From the NCBI RefSeq assembly GCF_052116145.1, contig NZ_JBQKLQ010000004.1, positions 62,001 through 126,000 of the forward strand: 64,000 nucleotides of DNA, read 5' to 3'. A program made the translations under genes and the position numbers. This DNA comes from Fundicoccus sp052116145 (GTDB taxonomy: Bacteria > Bacillota > Bacilli > Lactobacillales > Aerococcaceae). How positions within the stretch are numbered: the stretch's first letter is position 1; each line of letters begins with the position of its first letter. This document shows, in pieces, positions 45,140-54,959 of this stretch. A model generated the notes under the pieces. It worked only from the letters and a program-made list of their open reading frames with translations. It did no database searches and was not told where the DNA came from.

Positions 45140-47269
45140 ATGGAAAATATTGTTCTGGAAAGTCTTTTTTTTGTAGTGACCAGTATAGGGTTCACGTTGT
45201 TTGTTACGGCACTGTTGATCTTATTGGATAATTTGTTCGCGTATTCCGAGACCGCGAAGTGGGTAGGGACAACTTGTCTTGCCTTTTTAGTTTTGTTGAG
45301 TACGACATTCCGATTGGAGCATGATGGGTACGTCATCATGAGTGCAGCCCCCTTGTTGCTGATCATGATTCCCTTGGATAGGAAGAATCTGTATCCAGCG
45401 CATCTTGCCTATCTGTTCGGCACTTGGATAAGTGGCGGTTTTATGCTGACGGCTGTTTTGTTTTCGGTAGTCCATCTCGTTACCGATGTTTTAATGAAAC
45501 AACGCTTGCTTAAAATATATGTCGGATTTTGTACCCTCTTACCGATTCTATTCTCTGAAGCGGTGTTGACGCAACATCAGCTTGCTTATGATGGACGAGC
45601 TTTATGGTCGGTCGCTATCGTAGGTACGGTGATCTTGATCATCAGCGGGCTTGCTCTATTCATGAGCCGAAAGGGAACTCGCTTGATCTATGTCCGGGAG
45701 TATCTGGATCTGTTTTTTCAGATGTTCAATGAAATGAATACTTTCTATTACAACGGGAAAATGGATCGAGTCTATTTCTCAAAAAGAATGGCGCGCTTTC
45801 TGGGTTTAGAAGAACGAGCGTACACGTGGAAAGACTGGCAATTATTTCTCGAGGAAGTTATCGTGAACGACAAGCGTCCCCAGCAAGTAGGTGTTCGCAC
45901 CGGATTCTTTTTGATTCCTGGTGTCGGAGACGTCAGACACATCCGATTTGAACAGCATGCCATTTTCAAACAGGACTTTTTCGGTTTTATTCGTGATGAC
46001 ACCGGTCGCATTTCGAAAGAAGATATTCTGTATGTGCATACCCAGAAAGACACGTTGACCAATCTTCCGAAAAGCACGGTGTTTGCCGAGCAGTTTCTGG
46101 AAAAGGTTAAGGAGCAGCATGCACAAGCAAAGCAAGACTTTTTATTAATCTTTTTAGAGACCGATCTTCGGACGGCAGGATATTCGGTATACGATATCGA
46201 ATTGGAAGCAAAATTCCACCAGGCGATTCTAGATGCGGTACGTGTCCGATTTGCTGATTTGGAAGTATTCTCGATTCTTTTCGGTGAGTACATCTTAGTC
46301 TTGCCATATGATCGTGAACAGTCAGGGAAGCGTCTGAAAACCGAAATTGTGCAGTTGCTTAACGCACGGATCGAGATGGATGGTACGATGATCAGTAGCT
46401 TCAACCGGATGGGATTCCGCGATACGTATACGTATGAAATCCAAACTTACGATGACGCCCAGGAAATACTCAAGCAGCTATTGTATTGCCGTTCAGTCCT
46501 AAAAAAAGAGAACCTGTTGCATTACTATTCATTCAAAGATTACGAATACAAAGAGTACATCAAGAAACAACGCAGAGTGCGATTCTTGTCCACCATTATC
46601 CAGCATGAAAAAATATATGCCGTTTATCAACCTATCATGGATACGTATACAGATAAGCCAATTTTTTTTGAGGTGTTGACCCGTGTGGACCATGATGCCT
46701 ACAAAAATACGGGAACGTTCTTTGAGGATATCCAAGAATTCTCGCTGACGAGAGAAACGGACCGGATTATTTTTAAGCGGTTGCGGGATGCTTTGGAAAA
46801 ACGTACGATTCCTGCTTATTATTATTCCATAAATATCTCCTCGGATACGTTGTTTGATGAAAATATCGCCTGGGTGGCTGATTTTCTCTATGCGAAAGGT
46901 TTTTGCCTGTACTTGGAATTGGTTGAACGCAGCATTAAGTATGTAGAAGAACGCGAGAACTTTGCCAAGAAACATCATGCTGTGCTAGTGGCAGATGATT
47001 ACGGAACGGAATCATCCAATATCGAGCTGTTGTATGATTTCAATTTCAATTGCGTGAAGATTCCGAGGAAGTTCATCGTGGCTATCGATAAAGATCAGAA
47101 GCAAAAGTTATTCGTAAGTGCTATCCACCAATATTGCGAGCAATTTGGTCTAGGGTGCATAGCCGAAGGGGTTGAAAACGAAGCAGAGAAGCAAGCACTG
47201 CATGAACTTGGCATCCATTTGATGCAAGGTTATGTTTTTGGGCAACCGGCTAGTGAAGTAAACGTATAG
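45140..47269 (+). CDS. Membrane protein with degenerate GGDEF and EAL domains
   Basis: 709 residues. About six N-terminal membrane spans (1-185), a PAS-like middle (195-300), a GGDEF-like domain whose signature is degenerate (LFGEYILVLP near 380), and an EAL domain (about 490-705). EAL residues mostly survive: FFEVLTRV (the A of EAL is V), SINISSDTL, LELVERS, ADDYGTESS, IAEGVENE and LMQGYVFGQP. It is probably a c-di-GMP phosphodiesterase or receptor controlling the polysaccharide machinery of the same operon. First gene; 21 bases before the PelD-like gene. Base composition is richer in G+C than the flanks. Confidence 0.85.
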   Translation: MENIVLESLFFVVTSIGFTLFVTALLILLDNLFAYSETAKWVGTTCLAFLVLLSTTFRLEHDGYVIMSAAPLLLIMIPLDRKNLYPAHLAYLFGTWISGGFMLTAVLFSVVHLVTDVLMKQRLLKIYVGFCTLLPILFSEAVLTQHQLAYDGRALWSVAIVGTVILIISGLALFMSRKGTRLIYVREYLDLFFQMFNEMNTFYYNGKMDRVYFSKRMARFLGLEERAYTWKDWQLFLEEVIVNDKRPQQVGVRTGFFLIPGVGDVRHIRFEQHAIFKQDFFGFIRDDTGRISKEDILYVHTQKDTLTNLPKSTVFAEQFLEKVKEQHAQAKQDFLLIFLETDLRTAGYSVYDIELEAKFHQAILDAVRVRFADLEVFSILFGEYILVLPYDREQSGKRLKTEIVQLLNARIEMDGTMISSFNRMGFRDTYTYEIQTYDDAQEILKQLLYCRSVLKKENLLHYYSFKDYEYKEYIKKQRRVRFLSTIIQHEKIYAVYQPIMDTYTDKPIFFEVLTRVDHDAYKNTGTFFEDIQEFSLTRETDRIIFKRLRDALEKRTIPAYYYSINISSDTLFDENIAWVADFLYAKGFCLYLELVERSIKYVEERENFAKKHHAVLVADDYGTESSNIELLYDFNFNCVKIPRKFIVAIDKDQKQKLFVSAIHQYCEQFGLGCIAEGVENEAEKQALHELGIHLMQGYVFGQPASEVNV

Positions 47270-47290
47270 ATGGAATGGCGGGTGTAATAG

Positions 47291-49387
47291 ATGAAAATAA
47301 TTATTTTTAGAGCAGATACAAGTCTAGGGAAACTGTTCGCCATGAAATTCAGGCGCGCGGGGCATCGGGTCGTTTCTATAAACGAAGAGGAACAGCCTGA
47401 TGATAACGAAAGTTTTAAGGTGAGCAAGGATGGCGTCTATCTGGCGAAATCCCAAGAAAAAATCGCTGACGTGCTGAAGTATGAAGCCCCGGATATGATC
47501 CTTTATTTCCACTCGGACGCAATTCGTACGGAAGAAGCAGCCCGAAAAGAAATCGCCCGGATGACCGTGTTGGCGCAAGGGTCGGCAGCCTATGGCATCC
47601 ATAAATTTTTGTACCTCTCTTCGTTGGAGATATATGGGAATGAGCAGGGTTCCGATGAAAATGAGGCTACTGCATACAACCCGGTCTCGATGGCAGGAAA
47701 AACGATGCTTGCCTGTGAAAATCTATTGATGAGTTTCCGGAATGAAGAACAGTTGTTGAATGTCATATTCAGGGTCGGGGAAACGTGGTCCGCGGATAAC
47801 GTGACCGAGGAATTAAGCAATATTCTACGTGCCGTCAACCAGAGCGAGGGTCTTACCGAAGAAGTTGCAGCGAAGAAACTGGTTCCTGTTTCTCAAGGAG
47901 ATTTGGCTGATGCCGTATTGAAAGCGATAAACGAAAACGTGCGCGGCATCTATGATATCTGTGGCTCAGAAGCCATGACGGGAGCAGAGTTGTATAATCG
48001 GCTCGCTGAAAAAATGGAGGCACAGGTCGGGAGGCTGTCGGAGAAGAAGGTGCTCGGCGTCGCGCCAGCTTGCCGAAAAGCGCTGCGTGAGATTGGCTGG
48101 GTCCGGCATCATGATACACAGGATATGCTGGAAGTATTGGCGAAGCAAACGGTTCTCCAGGAAACTGAAAACGCAAGCGAAGACAGGCTGGTTTTTGCCA
48201 AGAATAAAAACTTTCAGAACTTTGTTGCGCATACGATTTTGTTCGCGTTGGTTGCCTTTGGTCAGCAAGCTAGCTTGTTGGATATAGGAATTGAGCCGCT
48301 TTTCATTTTTATCATAGCTGCTGCGGCTTTCGGAGGGGTCTCCCATGGCATCTATGCCAGCCTGTTGACGATCGGCTATCATATTTATGAAATGGGTCAA
48401 GTGGGTTATGGTCCGAGCGTGCTTATTCTGCATTACCCATTTCTGATTGAAAATCTCTTGTATCTGGCAATTGCGCTTACTGTCGGGTATGTCATTGAAA
48501 GAAAAACCAGCAGGCTAGTGCATTTAAAAACAGAAATCGACTATCTCGCCGATGAGAATAATCGTTTGTATGAAATCAACGGGGAGCTGGCGGTGTCCAA
48601 ACAGTATCAGGAACAAAAACTGGTCGGGTATGAAAATGGAATTTCCAAGTTGCATACCGTTTATGACGCGATCGAGATGAAGTCCGTGATCGAAGTGTTG
48701 CTGAATATTCCGAAAGTCGTGCGACAATTGACGGGTGAAAAAAACATCAGTGTCTATATTGTCCAAAAACAATCCGGATTCGTACGCAGGTTTGCTTTTA
48801 TAGGGAAACCAAGTACGAAGGTCCCTTCGACTTTCCGTTATGTGAACAGGGAAGGCTTTAAACGTGTGATCGATAGGAGGGAAGTCTATATGAACCGATA
48901 TTTGGACACTGAGATGCCGAGCATCATCGTTCCTGTGTTGGTCAACGAAGAAGTGGTCGCCATAACTGTCATCGAGGACTACCCTCTTGAAAAATTCACA
49001 CGCTATTATTTGAATCTGATCCAGATCAGTGGGAAAATAATCAATAGTTTTTGTCAGAAAGCAGCCAATCGCCAAGAAGTCATCTCGGAAATCATCTACG
49101 AAGAAAATACCGGCATCCTAAAAAGGAATTTTTTCCAATCTTCCTATGATACCGCGCTGAAAGCCTCTCAGGAGTCCAGCTTCAATTTCACGGTATTGGA
49201 GATTCCCGCGAGTGATGAAGACCAAGCGAAAGTTACATTGATCCGTCGTAACTTGCGGAATATCGATGAAATCGGTAGGCTCGAGAATGGGAACATTGGG
49301 ATCATATTATATGGTGCGAATCATGACAATGTTTCTATCGTGCGGGACAGGATCGAAGCTTTGGGAATTGAGAGTAGTATCTTATGA
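47291..49387 (+). CDS. pelD: PelD-like c-di-GMP receptor fused to an SDR/epimerase-like domain
   Basis: 698 residues. Residues 1-290 resemble an extended SDR epimerase (YLSSLEIYGNEQG, FRVGETW, GIYDICGSEAMTGAEL). However, the nucleotide loop is degenerate (FRADTSLGKLFA) and the YxxxK pair is not kept. Four membrane spans follow (about 310-390), then a coiled segment, a GAF-like domain and a GGDEF-like domain. The latter has lost the active motif (ENGNI at 665-669) but keeps the inhibitory-site RxxD (RNID 656-659) at the canonical five-residue distance. That is the hallmark of PelD, which binds c-di-GMP to switch on Pel synthesis. It overlaps the next gene by 4 bases. Confidence 0.85.
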   Translation: MKIIIFRADTSLGKLFAMKFRRAGHRVVSINEEEQPDDNESFKVSKDGVYLAKSQEKIADVLKYEAPDMILYFHSDAIRTEEAARKEIARMTVLAQGSAAYGIHKFLYLSSLEIYGNEQGSDENEATAYNPVSMAGKTMLACENLLMSFRNEEQLLNVIFRVGETWSADNVTEELSNILRAVNQSEGLTEEVAAKKLVPVSQGDLADAVLKAINENVRGIYDICGSEAMTGAELYNRLAEKMEAQVGRLSEKKVLGVAPACRKALREIGWVRHHDTQDMLEVLAKQTVLQETENASEDRLVFAKNKNFQNFVAHTILFALVAFGQQASLLDIGIEPLFIFIIAAAAFGGVSHGIYASLLTIGYHIYEMGQVGYGPSVLILHYPFLIENLLYLAIALTVGYVIERKTSRLVHLKTEIDYLADENNRLYEINGELAVSKQYQEQKLVGYENGISKLHTVYDAIEMKSVIEVLLNIPKVVRQLTGEKNISVYIVQKQSGFVRRFAFIGKPSTKVPSTFRYVNREGFKRVIDRREVYMNRYLDTEMPSIIVPVLVNEEVVAITVIEDYPLEKFTRYYLNLIQISGKIINSFCQKAANRQEVISEIIYEENTGILKRNFFQSSYDTALKASQESSFNFTVLEIPASDEDQAKVTLIRRNLRNIDEIGRLENGNIGIILYGANHDNVSIVRDRIEALGIESSIL

Positions 49388-50295
49388 GGACGGCGGAGCA
49401 AATACTGATATGTGCCTTGTTGGTGTATTATGTTCTGTTGCTCGTGATAGTCATTCTCAGTTTCATCCTAAAAAGAGGAGTGACCAAAGGCGCCGCTTAC
49501 GAGTGGCTGATTCTGTTCCTCCTGCCTTTTTCAGGGCTGTTATTTCTGAAGTTTCCTATTTTTGATACGCATAAGACCGTCGGATTGGATAGCTTCAGTG
49601 GTGAAGCGAAGGCGAAGCGCCAGAAATTGTACATCGCCGATATTGCTAAAGATCGGGAAATCATTTCGATTCAAGACGTATTGGCAATCAACAGTGTCTA
49701 TGAAAAGCGCAGTGTTGTGATGGATTTGTTTTCTTATGATTCCGCACAATACGTAAAAGAGCTTCAGATTGCACTTGGAGATTCGGATACAGAAGTGTCC
49801 CATTATGCATCTGCGGCGATTGTTGGGATGAAGGATCGCTTAGAAGGAAAACTTTCGGCAACCCAAAATGATTTTCTCAACAATCCCTCTGATGAAAATG
49901 CCGCACGGTATCTTGTTTCAATAAAAGCCTATATCGAAAGTGGTGCACTTAATGAAAATCGAATCCGTAAATATGAAGAACTGTTTTGTGCGTTTATAGA
50001 TGAATGGGAAGAGGAGGATCCACTCCACAAGCAGGAATGGTTTCCGACGTTGTTGGCCTATCTGACGCACTTGGGATATAAGGAGAAAACGATGGCACTA
50101 GTGGAACGGTTTGTTCAAGAGACAAGCAGCCAAGATGCCTACGTGGCAGCACTTAAAGCGAGCTATGCTTTTCGGCGAACCGAGGATTTCCGAAGGTATT
50201 TGGCCGAATTGAGAAAAGCGGACCTGGTGCTGACGGATTATCATTATGATATTTTGCAGTTTTTTTTGCAGAACGAGGTGAGGCATGAAAGATAA
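49384..50295 (+). CDS. pelE: PelE-like protein with TPR-like helices
   Basis: 303 residues. Two N-terminal membrane segments (about 8-30 and 38-58) are followed by an all-helical region with repeated 30-35-residue units, such as QYVKELQIALGDSDTEVSHYA. Position between PelD and the PelA-like gene, size and layout fit PelE, which bridges the membrane complex in known Pel systems. Sequence similarity alone would not be decisive. ATGA overlap upstream, 11-base overlap downstream. Confidence 0.7.
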   Translation: MRTAEQILICALLVYYVLLLVIVILSFILKRGVTKGAAYEWLILFLLPFSGLLFLKFPIFDTHKTVGLDSFSGEAKAKRQKLYIADIAKDREIISIQDVLAINSVYEKRSVVMDLFSYDSAQYVKELQIALGDSDTEVSHYASAAIVGMKDRLEGKLSATQNDFLNNPSDENAARYLVSIKAYIESGALNENRIRKYEELFCAFIDEWEEEDPLHKQEWFPTLLAYLTHLGYKEKTMALVERFVQETSSQDAYVAALKASYAFRRTEDFRRYLAELRKADLVLTDYHYDILQFFLQNEVRHER

Positions 50296-52084
50296 TGAGA
50301 TAAAATTCGCCAAAACGCTTGGGATTGTGATGCTATTTACAGCAATTGTGCTTGTATTCCAGTTTTCGCGGATGGGCGTGTTGAATAACACGCGGGATGA
50401 CCAAATCGCGCGTGAAGAGCCCGTTTCAGCAGGCGAACCGCTTGAAGCCCTGACCGTCGAAACGGACACACCGCTAATCGGTATCCTAGCGGACGGGAAA
50501 GACCCTAACAAGGGCTATTTAATCGAAGGGACGGCACAGTATCTGACCCATCTGGATTATCAGTATGAATATATTGAGGCGAGCAAAGTGTCGGAGCTAC
50601 AACAGTATGACATGCTGCTCGTGTTCCTTACAAATTTCGATGATGGGGCGTACATGAGTGCGGTTATGGAATATGTCCGTTCCGGTAAGTTTGCTTACTT
50701 TCCTTATTTGCCTTTTGATCGGAACAGTTACTCTAGCAATCTTCGAAAAATCGGGGTTCTGGAGAGTCAGTATGAGAACTTCTCCATCGATCGGATACAG
50801 GATACAGGAGGCGTTTTGGGGGAAGCGAATGCCGTATATGAGATTCCGCGTACTGTCGACATGTCCATAAAGGTTCGCTTAGCGAAAGACAGCGAACTAT
50901 TACTGGCATCTGAGGGGCTGCCTTTGATGTGGTCGTTGCCTTACGGCGAGGGAAATTTTTTGGTCAGTAGTTCAGAAATTTTGGCCTCTTCCGAAAGTAG
51001 GGGGGTATTGGCTTATGCCTTGTACCAAGGGCTGTTTGAGCCAAACGACCAGGCGATGGTTCAGCCGTTCTACAACGTATCGACGACCGTGCTGGAAGAT
51101 CTTGTTGTGCCTGCCGAAATCAGGAACAGCGCTATTCTAGCGCAGACCGGTGTGGACCAGGACGACTTTACCTTGAACCGTTATTTTCGATTATTCAAGG
51201 ATATTTCCGAAATGTACGGCGATAAAGTCAGCATGAGCTATACCGTTGATTACAGTGAAATGTTTAATGAACAACTTCCCGAAACGTTGCAAAGATCCCA
51301 GTTTCGTTTGTATACTGCGCAAGTTCTTGCGAGTGGCGGGGAAATTCTGATCGGCGGCTATTCCAACCATCCGCTCGGCTTAGCAGGGGAACTGGAGGAA
51401 ATCGGTTATTTTATTCCCTGGAAAAATGAGCAGCGGATGCAAGAATCGATTCAGGTTGCCGAGCATTATCTAGAGGATGTGCAGCAAGGTTACACCGTAA
51501 CTTCCTACATACCGCCTCAAGGACGCATCGGATCTGAGACTTTGAGCCGCATCGCTACGTTGTTTCCAGATGTTGAAACGGTACTCAATCGCTACATGAT
51601 CGCGTACCCGGATCAGTTATTGGGGGACTTCACCACCCTCAACCAAGGGAATCAGTACCTCTATACCATTACTACGGAAACCGGCGCGGCGCAATGGGGA
51701 ACAGCGAATGCGATCCATTCTTTGGGCATCAGCTCATTTGGATTTCATTCCTACAGTCTCTTGACTGATACGATCGATTTTCAGAGTTTCTCAACCGATG
51801 TGCAGCGCGCTTATGAACTAGAGCAAGCATACGGATTGGAGAAGACAACGCCTACACAGGCAGCTGAAAGGATTGAACAGTATCAAGATATGACAGTCCA
51901 CTATGCACAAGATGCGCAAGGTTTAGCTTATGAAATCGATTTGTTTATTGAAGGAGTGACTTTCTTGCTTCGTACTGAGAAGACACCCGTCTCTGAGGAT
52001 GCGGAAATCAAAAGTATCGGTAATATGCATATTATCTATCCAAAATCTCCGAAAGGATACATTCAGTGGGAGGAGTATTCATGA
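50285..52084 (+). CDS. pelA: DUF2194 / PelA-like deacetylase-domain protein
   Basis: 599 residues. One N-terminal membrane anchor (about 13-30), then an extracytoplasmic body. An N-terminal region like a glutamine-amidotransferase-type fold (IGILADGKDPNKGYLIEG, VFLTNFDDGAYM, MWSLPYGEGNFLVSS) is followed by a C-terminal part resembling a polysaccharide deacetylase barrel (GGYSNHPLGLAG, YIPPQGRIGSETL, GISSFGFHSYSLL). In Gram-positive Pel loci this slot is occupied by a PelA deacetylase domain. Metal ligands are only partly recognisable, so activity is uncertain. Probably processes the polymer outside the membrane. Confidence 0.7.
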   Translation: MKDNEIKFAKTLGIVMLFTAIVLVFQFSRMGVLNNTRDDQIAREEPVSAGEPLEALTVETDTPLIGILADGKDPNKGYLIEGTAQYLTHLDYQYEYIEASKVSELQQYDMLLVFLTNFDDGAYMSAVMEYVRSGKFAYFPYLPFDRNSYSSNLRKIGVLESQYENFSIDRIQDTGGVLGEANAVYEIPRTVDMSIKVRLAKDSELLLASEGLPLMWSLPYGEGNFLVSSSEILASSESRGVLAYALYQGLFEPNDQAMVQPFYNVSTTVLEDLVVPAEIRNSAILAQTGVDQDDFTLNRYFRLFKDISEMYGDKVSMSYTVDYSEMFNEQLPETLQRSQFRLYTAQVLASGGEILIGGYSNHPLGLAGELEEIGYFIPWKNEQRMQESIQVAEHYLEDVQQGYTVTSYIPPQGRIGSETLSRIATLFPDVETVLNRYMIAYPDQLLGDFTTLNQGNQYLYTITTETGAAQWGTANAIHSLGISSFGFHSYSLLTDTIDFQSFSTDVQRAYELEQAYGLEKTTPTQAAERIEQYQDMTVHYAQDAQGLAYEIDLFIEGVTFLLRTEKTPVSEDAEIKSIGNMHIIYPKSPKGYIQWEEYS

Positions 52085-53517
52085 AAATTTGTTTATTATG
52101 CGAAGGTAGTTATCCCTATGCTGTAGGGGGCGTTTCATCCTGGGTGCAACAATTGGTCAAGCTCTTTCCTGAGCATGAGTTTTTTGTCTATGCAATTGCA
52201 ACGGATGAATCCATGAAAGGGGATTTTAAATACGACCTGCCTGAAAATATCAGCTTCGTCCAGGAAGTGTTCTTGAATGACGCCTATCAAGAACAACCTG
52301 CTCATATGCAAGCTGCGGCTGGAGGCAAATTGGAGCCTTGGCAAGCAGAAGCTTTTACGAAGTTGGTCATGGGTGAGGTTGAACATTGGGATTCGATTTT
52401 TGACTTTTTTTTACGGCAGCAATGGCCTGTTGCCCAGTTCTTGATGAGCAAAGATTTTTATGCGATTATGCAGGACATCTATTATGAGCATCATCAAATG
52501 GCAGTGTATTCGGAATTTTTATGGACGATGCGTTCGATGTATCTGACCCTTTTTCACATTTTGAACCATCCGCCTGAACAAGCTGATATTTACCATGCGG
52601 TGTCGACTGGTTATGCGGGGATTGCCGCAGCGCTGGGCAAACGCAAGTGGGGCGGCAAAATGTTGCTTACTGAACACGGTATCTATACCCGCGAACGGGA
52701 GGAGGAAATCATCAAAGCAGATTGGGTGCCTGCGGATTTTAAGCAGCTTTGGATCCGTTATTTTAAGAATCTTTCGAAAGCAGCTTATATGAAATCCGAT
52801 CGTATTCTGGCGTTGTTCGATATGAACAATGCGCTTCAGATAGAATTGGGGGCGGATCCAATCAAATGCGATTACATTGCGAACGGCATCAATGTCGCCA
52901 ATTTTTTGGATTTACCGCAAAAAGAAAATGCGCAAGTTTTGAATGTGGGCGCGGTTATCCGGGTAAGCCCGATCAAAGATATCAAGACAATGTTGTATGC
53001 GTTCGATTTGGTCAAGCAGAATATGCCTCAGGCCTGCTTTTATCTGATGGGTCCCAATGACGAAGCGCCTGAATATTATCAAGAGTGTCTGGATCTACTG
53101 GAGGAATTGGGGACTAAAGATGTGATTTTTACCGGCAGAGTGCAGGTTCGCGACTACATCGGTAAAATGGATGTGCTGGTCCTCTCTTCCTTGAGCGAGG
53201 CGCAACCGCTGGCCTTGATGGAGGCGATGGCTGCCGGCAAACCGTGCGTCTCCACGAATGTAGGGAGTGTCCGGGAGATGCTGGAAGGCAGTACTGTGGA
53301 TACACTTGGTATCTGTGGCCTCTTAGCACCGATTATGGATTACGAAAAAATAGCCAGTAATATCATCACCTTGCTTGAAAATCCGGAAATAGCCAGCCAG
53401 TTTGGTGAAGTAGGCAAAATGAGGATTGAAAAATATTACAGTGAACATAAATTTATCAGCGCATACCGGGAACTATATCAATTACTGGGAGAAGGCGATA
53501 GGCAATGGCTGGAATAG
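52081..53517 (+). CDS. pelF: PelF-like family 4 glycosyltransferase
   Basis: 478 residues from ATG 52081 (GGGAGGAG upstream, 4-base overlap). The N-terminus CLLCEGSYPYAVGGVSSWVQ is the PelF hallmark. The second Rossmann domain carries VGAVIRVSPIKDIKTM and the E-x7-E motif in SEAQPLALMEAMAAGKP. Cytoplasmic; in Pel systems it polymerises N-acetyl-hexosamine from UDP sugars. The strongest single identification in the cluster. Confidence 0.93.
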   Translation: MKICLLCEGSYPYAVGGVSSWVQQLVKLFPEHEFFVYAIATDESMKGDFKYDLPENISFVQEVFLNDAYQEQPAHMQAAAGGKLEPWQAEAFTKLVMGEVEHWDSIFDFFLRQQWPVAQFLMSKDFYAIMQDIYYEHHQMAVYSEFLWTMRSMYLTLFHILNHPPEQADIYHAVSTGYAGIAAALGKRKWGGKMLLTEHGIYTREREEEIIKADWVPADFKQLWIRYFKNLSKAAYMKSDRILALFDMNNALQIELGADPIKCDYIANGINVANFLDLPQKENAQVLNVGAVIRVSPIKDIKTMLYAFDLVKQNMPQACFYLMGPNDEAPEYYQECLDLLEELGTKDVIFTGRVQVRDYIGKMDVLVLSSLSEAQPLALMEAMAAGKPCVSTNVGSVREMLEGSTVDTLGICGLLAPIMDYEKIASNIITLLENPEIASQFGEVGKMRIEKYYSEHKFISAYRELYQLLGEGDRQWLE

Positions 53518-54959
53518 GATTTGAGCTGAAAAAAATTTATAAGAAAAATACAGTTGCTGCGCATATCAAAGGAGGTTTTTACTCTATTTTCGTTACGATC
53601 GGACATGTTCTGATCACGATCGGCATGTTGATGGTGGTCAAAGTCTTGTTGCGTGATAGTTTCGATTCGCTTTATTCCGAGCAGCTCTACTCGGCGATTG
53701 TTGTTCATTCCTTTATCTTTCCACTCATCTTCACTTCCGGAATCACGATTGTTCTGTCCCGTTACATCGCGGATAAATTATGGAACCGGAAGCATGCGGA
53801 TATTGCTTCTTCCATTTTAGGTGTGCTGACGCTTTATGTTGTTGTCTTTTCCGTGCCGGGTATCTTGTTGCTCGGGCGTGGACAGGATTTGCCACTGCTC
53901 TTAAAAATCCTATCGTATCTTCTGTATATGCAGATGGGATTGATTTATCTGTTGATGACGTATGTGTCTGCACTAAAAAATTATAAAGAAATCGCCCAAA
54001 GCTTTATTATCGGGATGGGTACGGTCATCGGTTTGGTTTTGCTCACAAAAGGGTTCCTTTACCAAAATGATGCGATTGTTGTGTATCTGATTTTTTACTT
54101 TGCATTGGGTACCTTACTTACATTGATTGGCCTTTATATGGCCGTGAGAAAAGTTTTTAAGCAAATGAACGGCAATTATTTCGAATTTCTCTTGTATTTT
54201 AAAAAATATCCAAAACTTTTTTTCTCGAATGTAGCTTATACCATAACGCTGTATGCCCATATTTTTTTATTTTGGAATCATCCGGCCACCAAACAACAGG
54301 TTTCCGTGTTCCATTTTTCCGAAGCTTTCGATTTGGCCACCGCCTTTGCGGTCTACTCAATTTTGCCGGCCGCGGTCTTGTTCGTCGTCCGTACGGAGGT
54401 TTTTTTCTATGATACCTATCGCGCGTATCTGGATGCGATCAATTACGGTACGGGATTGGAAATTAAAAAACGCAAGCAGGAGATGGAGCGAAGCATGTGG
54501 GAGGAATTCCTCTACAGCATGGAAGTGCAGGGTTTGATTTCGATGTTTTGTTTGATCATCGGCTTGCTGTTTTTTAAACAGACTGGAGCACCATCGTTGA
54601 CGATTGAAGTTTTTCCTGCTCTCGTTTTAGGTATCTATTTGCTGTATTTCTCCTTTTTGGGAGGCACTCTGATGCAGTATTTTGAAAATTATGATGACAG
54701 CATGCGCACTTTTTTGCTGGGGCTATTCCTTAACTTGGTCTTCGGCCAACTGACTTTGATGATGGGGAGAGATTTTTACGGAATGGGTATCGTATTTTCC
54801 TCCTTTTTGACGCTGGCGTATACGATGGTCAAACTGCGGGAAACATTGCAGGAAATCAATTTTGTTATTTTTACAACGGGCGCCTTACGGCCGTCCTTGA
54901 CGCGGGGCAGATTCGAAAAATTTGTCGCTGCACTTAATGATGGGGTGGAGAAGAAATGA
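53505..54959 (+). CDS. pelG: PelG-like polysaccharide transporter (MOP superfamily)
   Basis: 484 residues with about twelve membrane spans. It begins MAGIGFELKKIYKKNT, the conserved PelG N-terminus, and contains FTSGITIVLSRYIADKLW. It overlaps pelF and the next gene. It probably forms the membrane channel with PelD and PelE for export of the polymer made by PelF. Confidence 0.9.
   Translation: MAGIGFELKKIYKKNTVAAHIKGGFYSIFVTIGHVLITIGMLMVVKVLLRDSFDSLYSEQLYSAIVVHSFIFPLIFTSGITIVLSRYIADKLWNRKHADIASSILGVLTLYVVVFSVPGILLLGRGQDLPLLLKILSYLLYMQMGLIYLLMTYVSALKNYKEIAQSFIIGMGTVIGLVLLTKGFLYQNDAIVVYLIFYFALGTLLTLIGLYMAVRKVFKQMNGNYFEFLLYFKKYPKLFFSNVAYTITLYAHIFLFWNHPATKQQVSVFHFSEAFDLATAFAVYSILPAAVLFVVRTEVFFYDTYRAYLDAINYGTGLEIKKRKQEMERSMWEEFLYSMEVQGLISMFCLIIGLLFFKQTGAPSLTIEVFPALVLGIYLLYFSFLGGTLMQYFENYDDSMRTFLLGLFLNLVFGQLTLMMGRDFYGMGIVFSSFLTLAYTMVKLRETLQEINFVIFTTGALRPSLTRGRFEKFVAALNDGVEKK

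Noticed and set aside
45772..46404. Long minus-strand frame (210 residues) opposite the EAL gene
   Set aside because: Antisense shadow of the well-supported 45140-47269 gene; Ser/Arg-rich and without domains.
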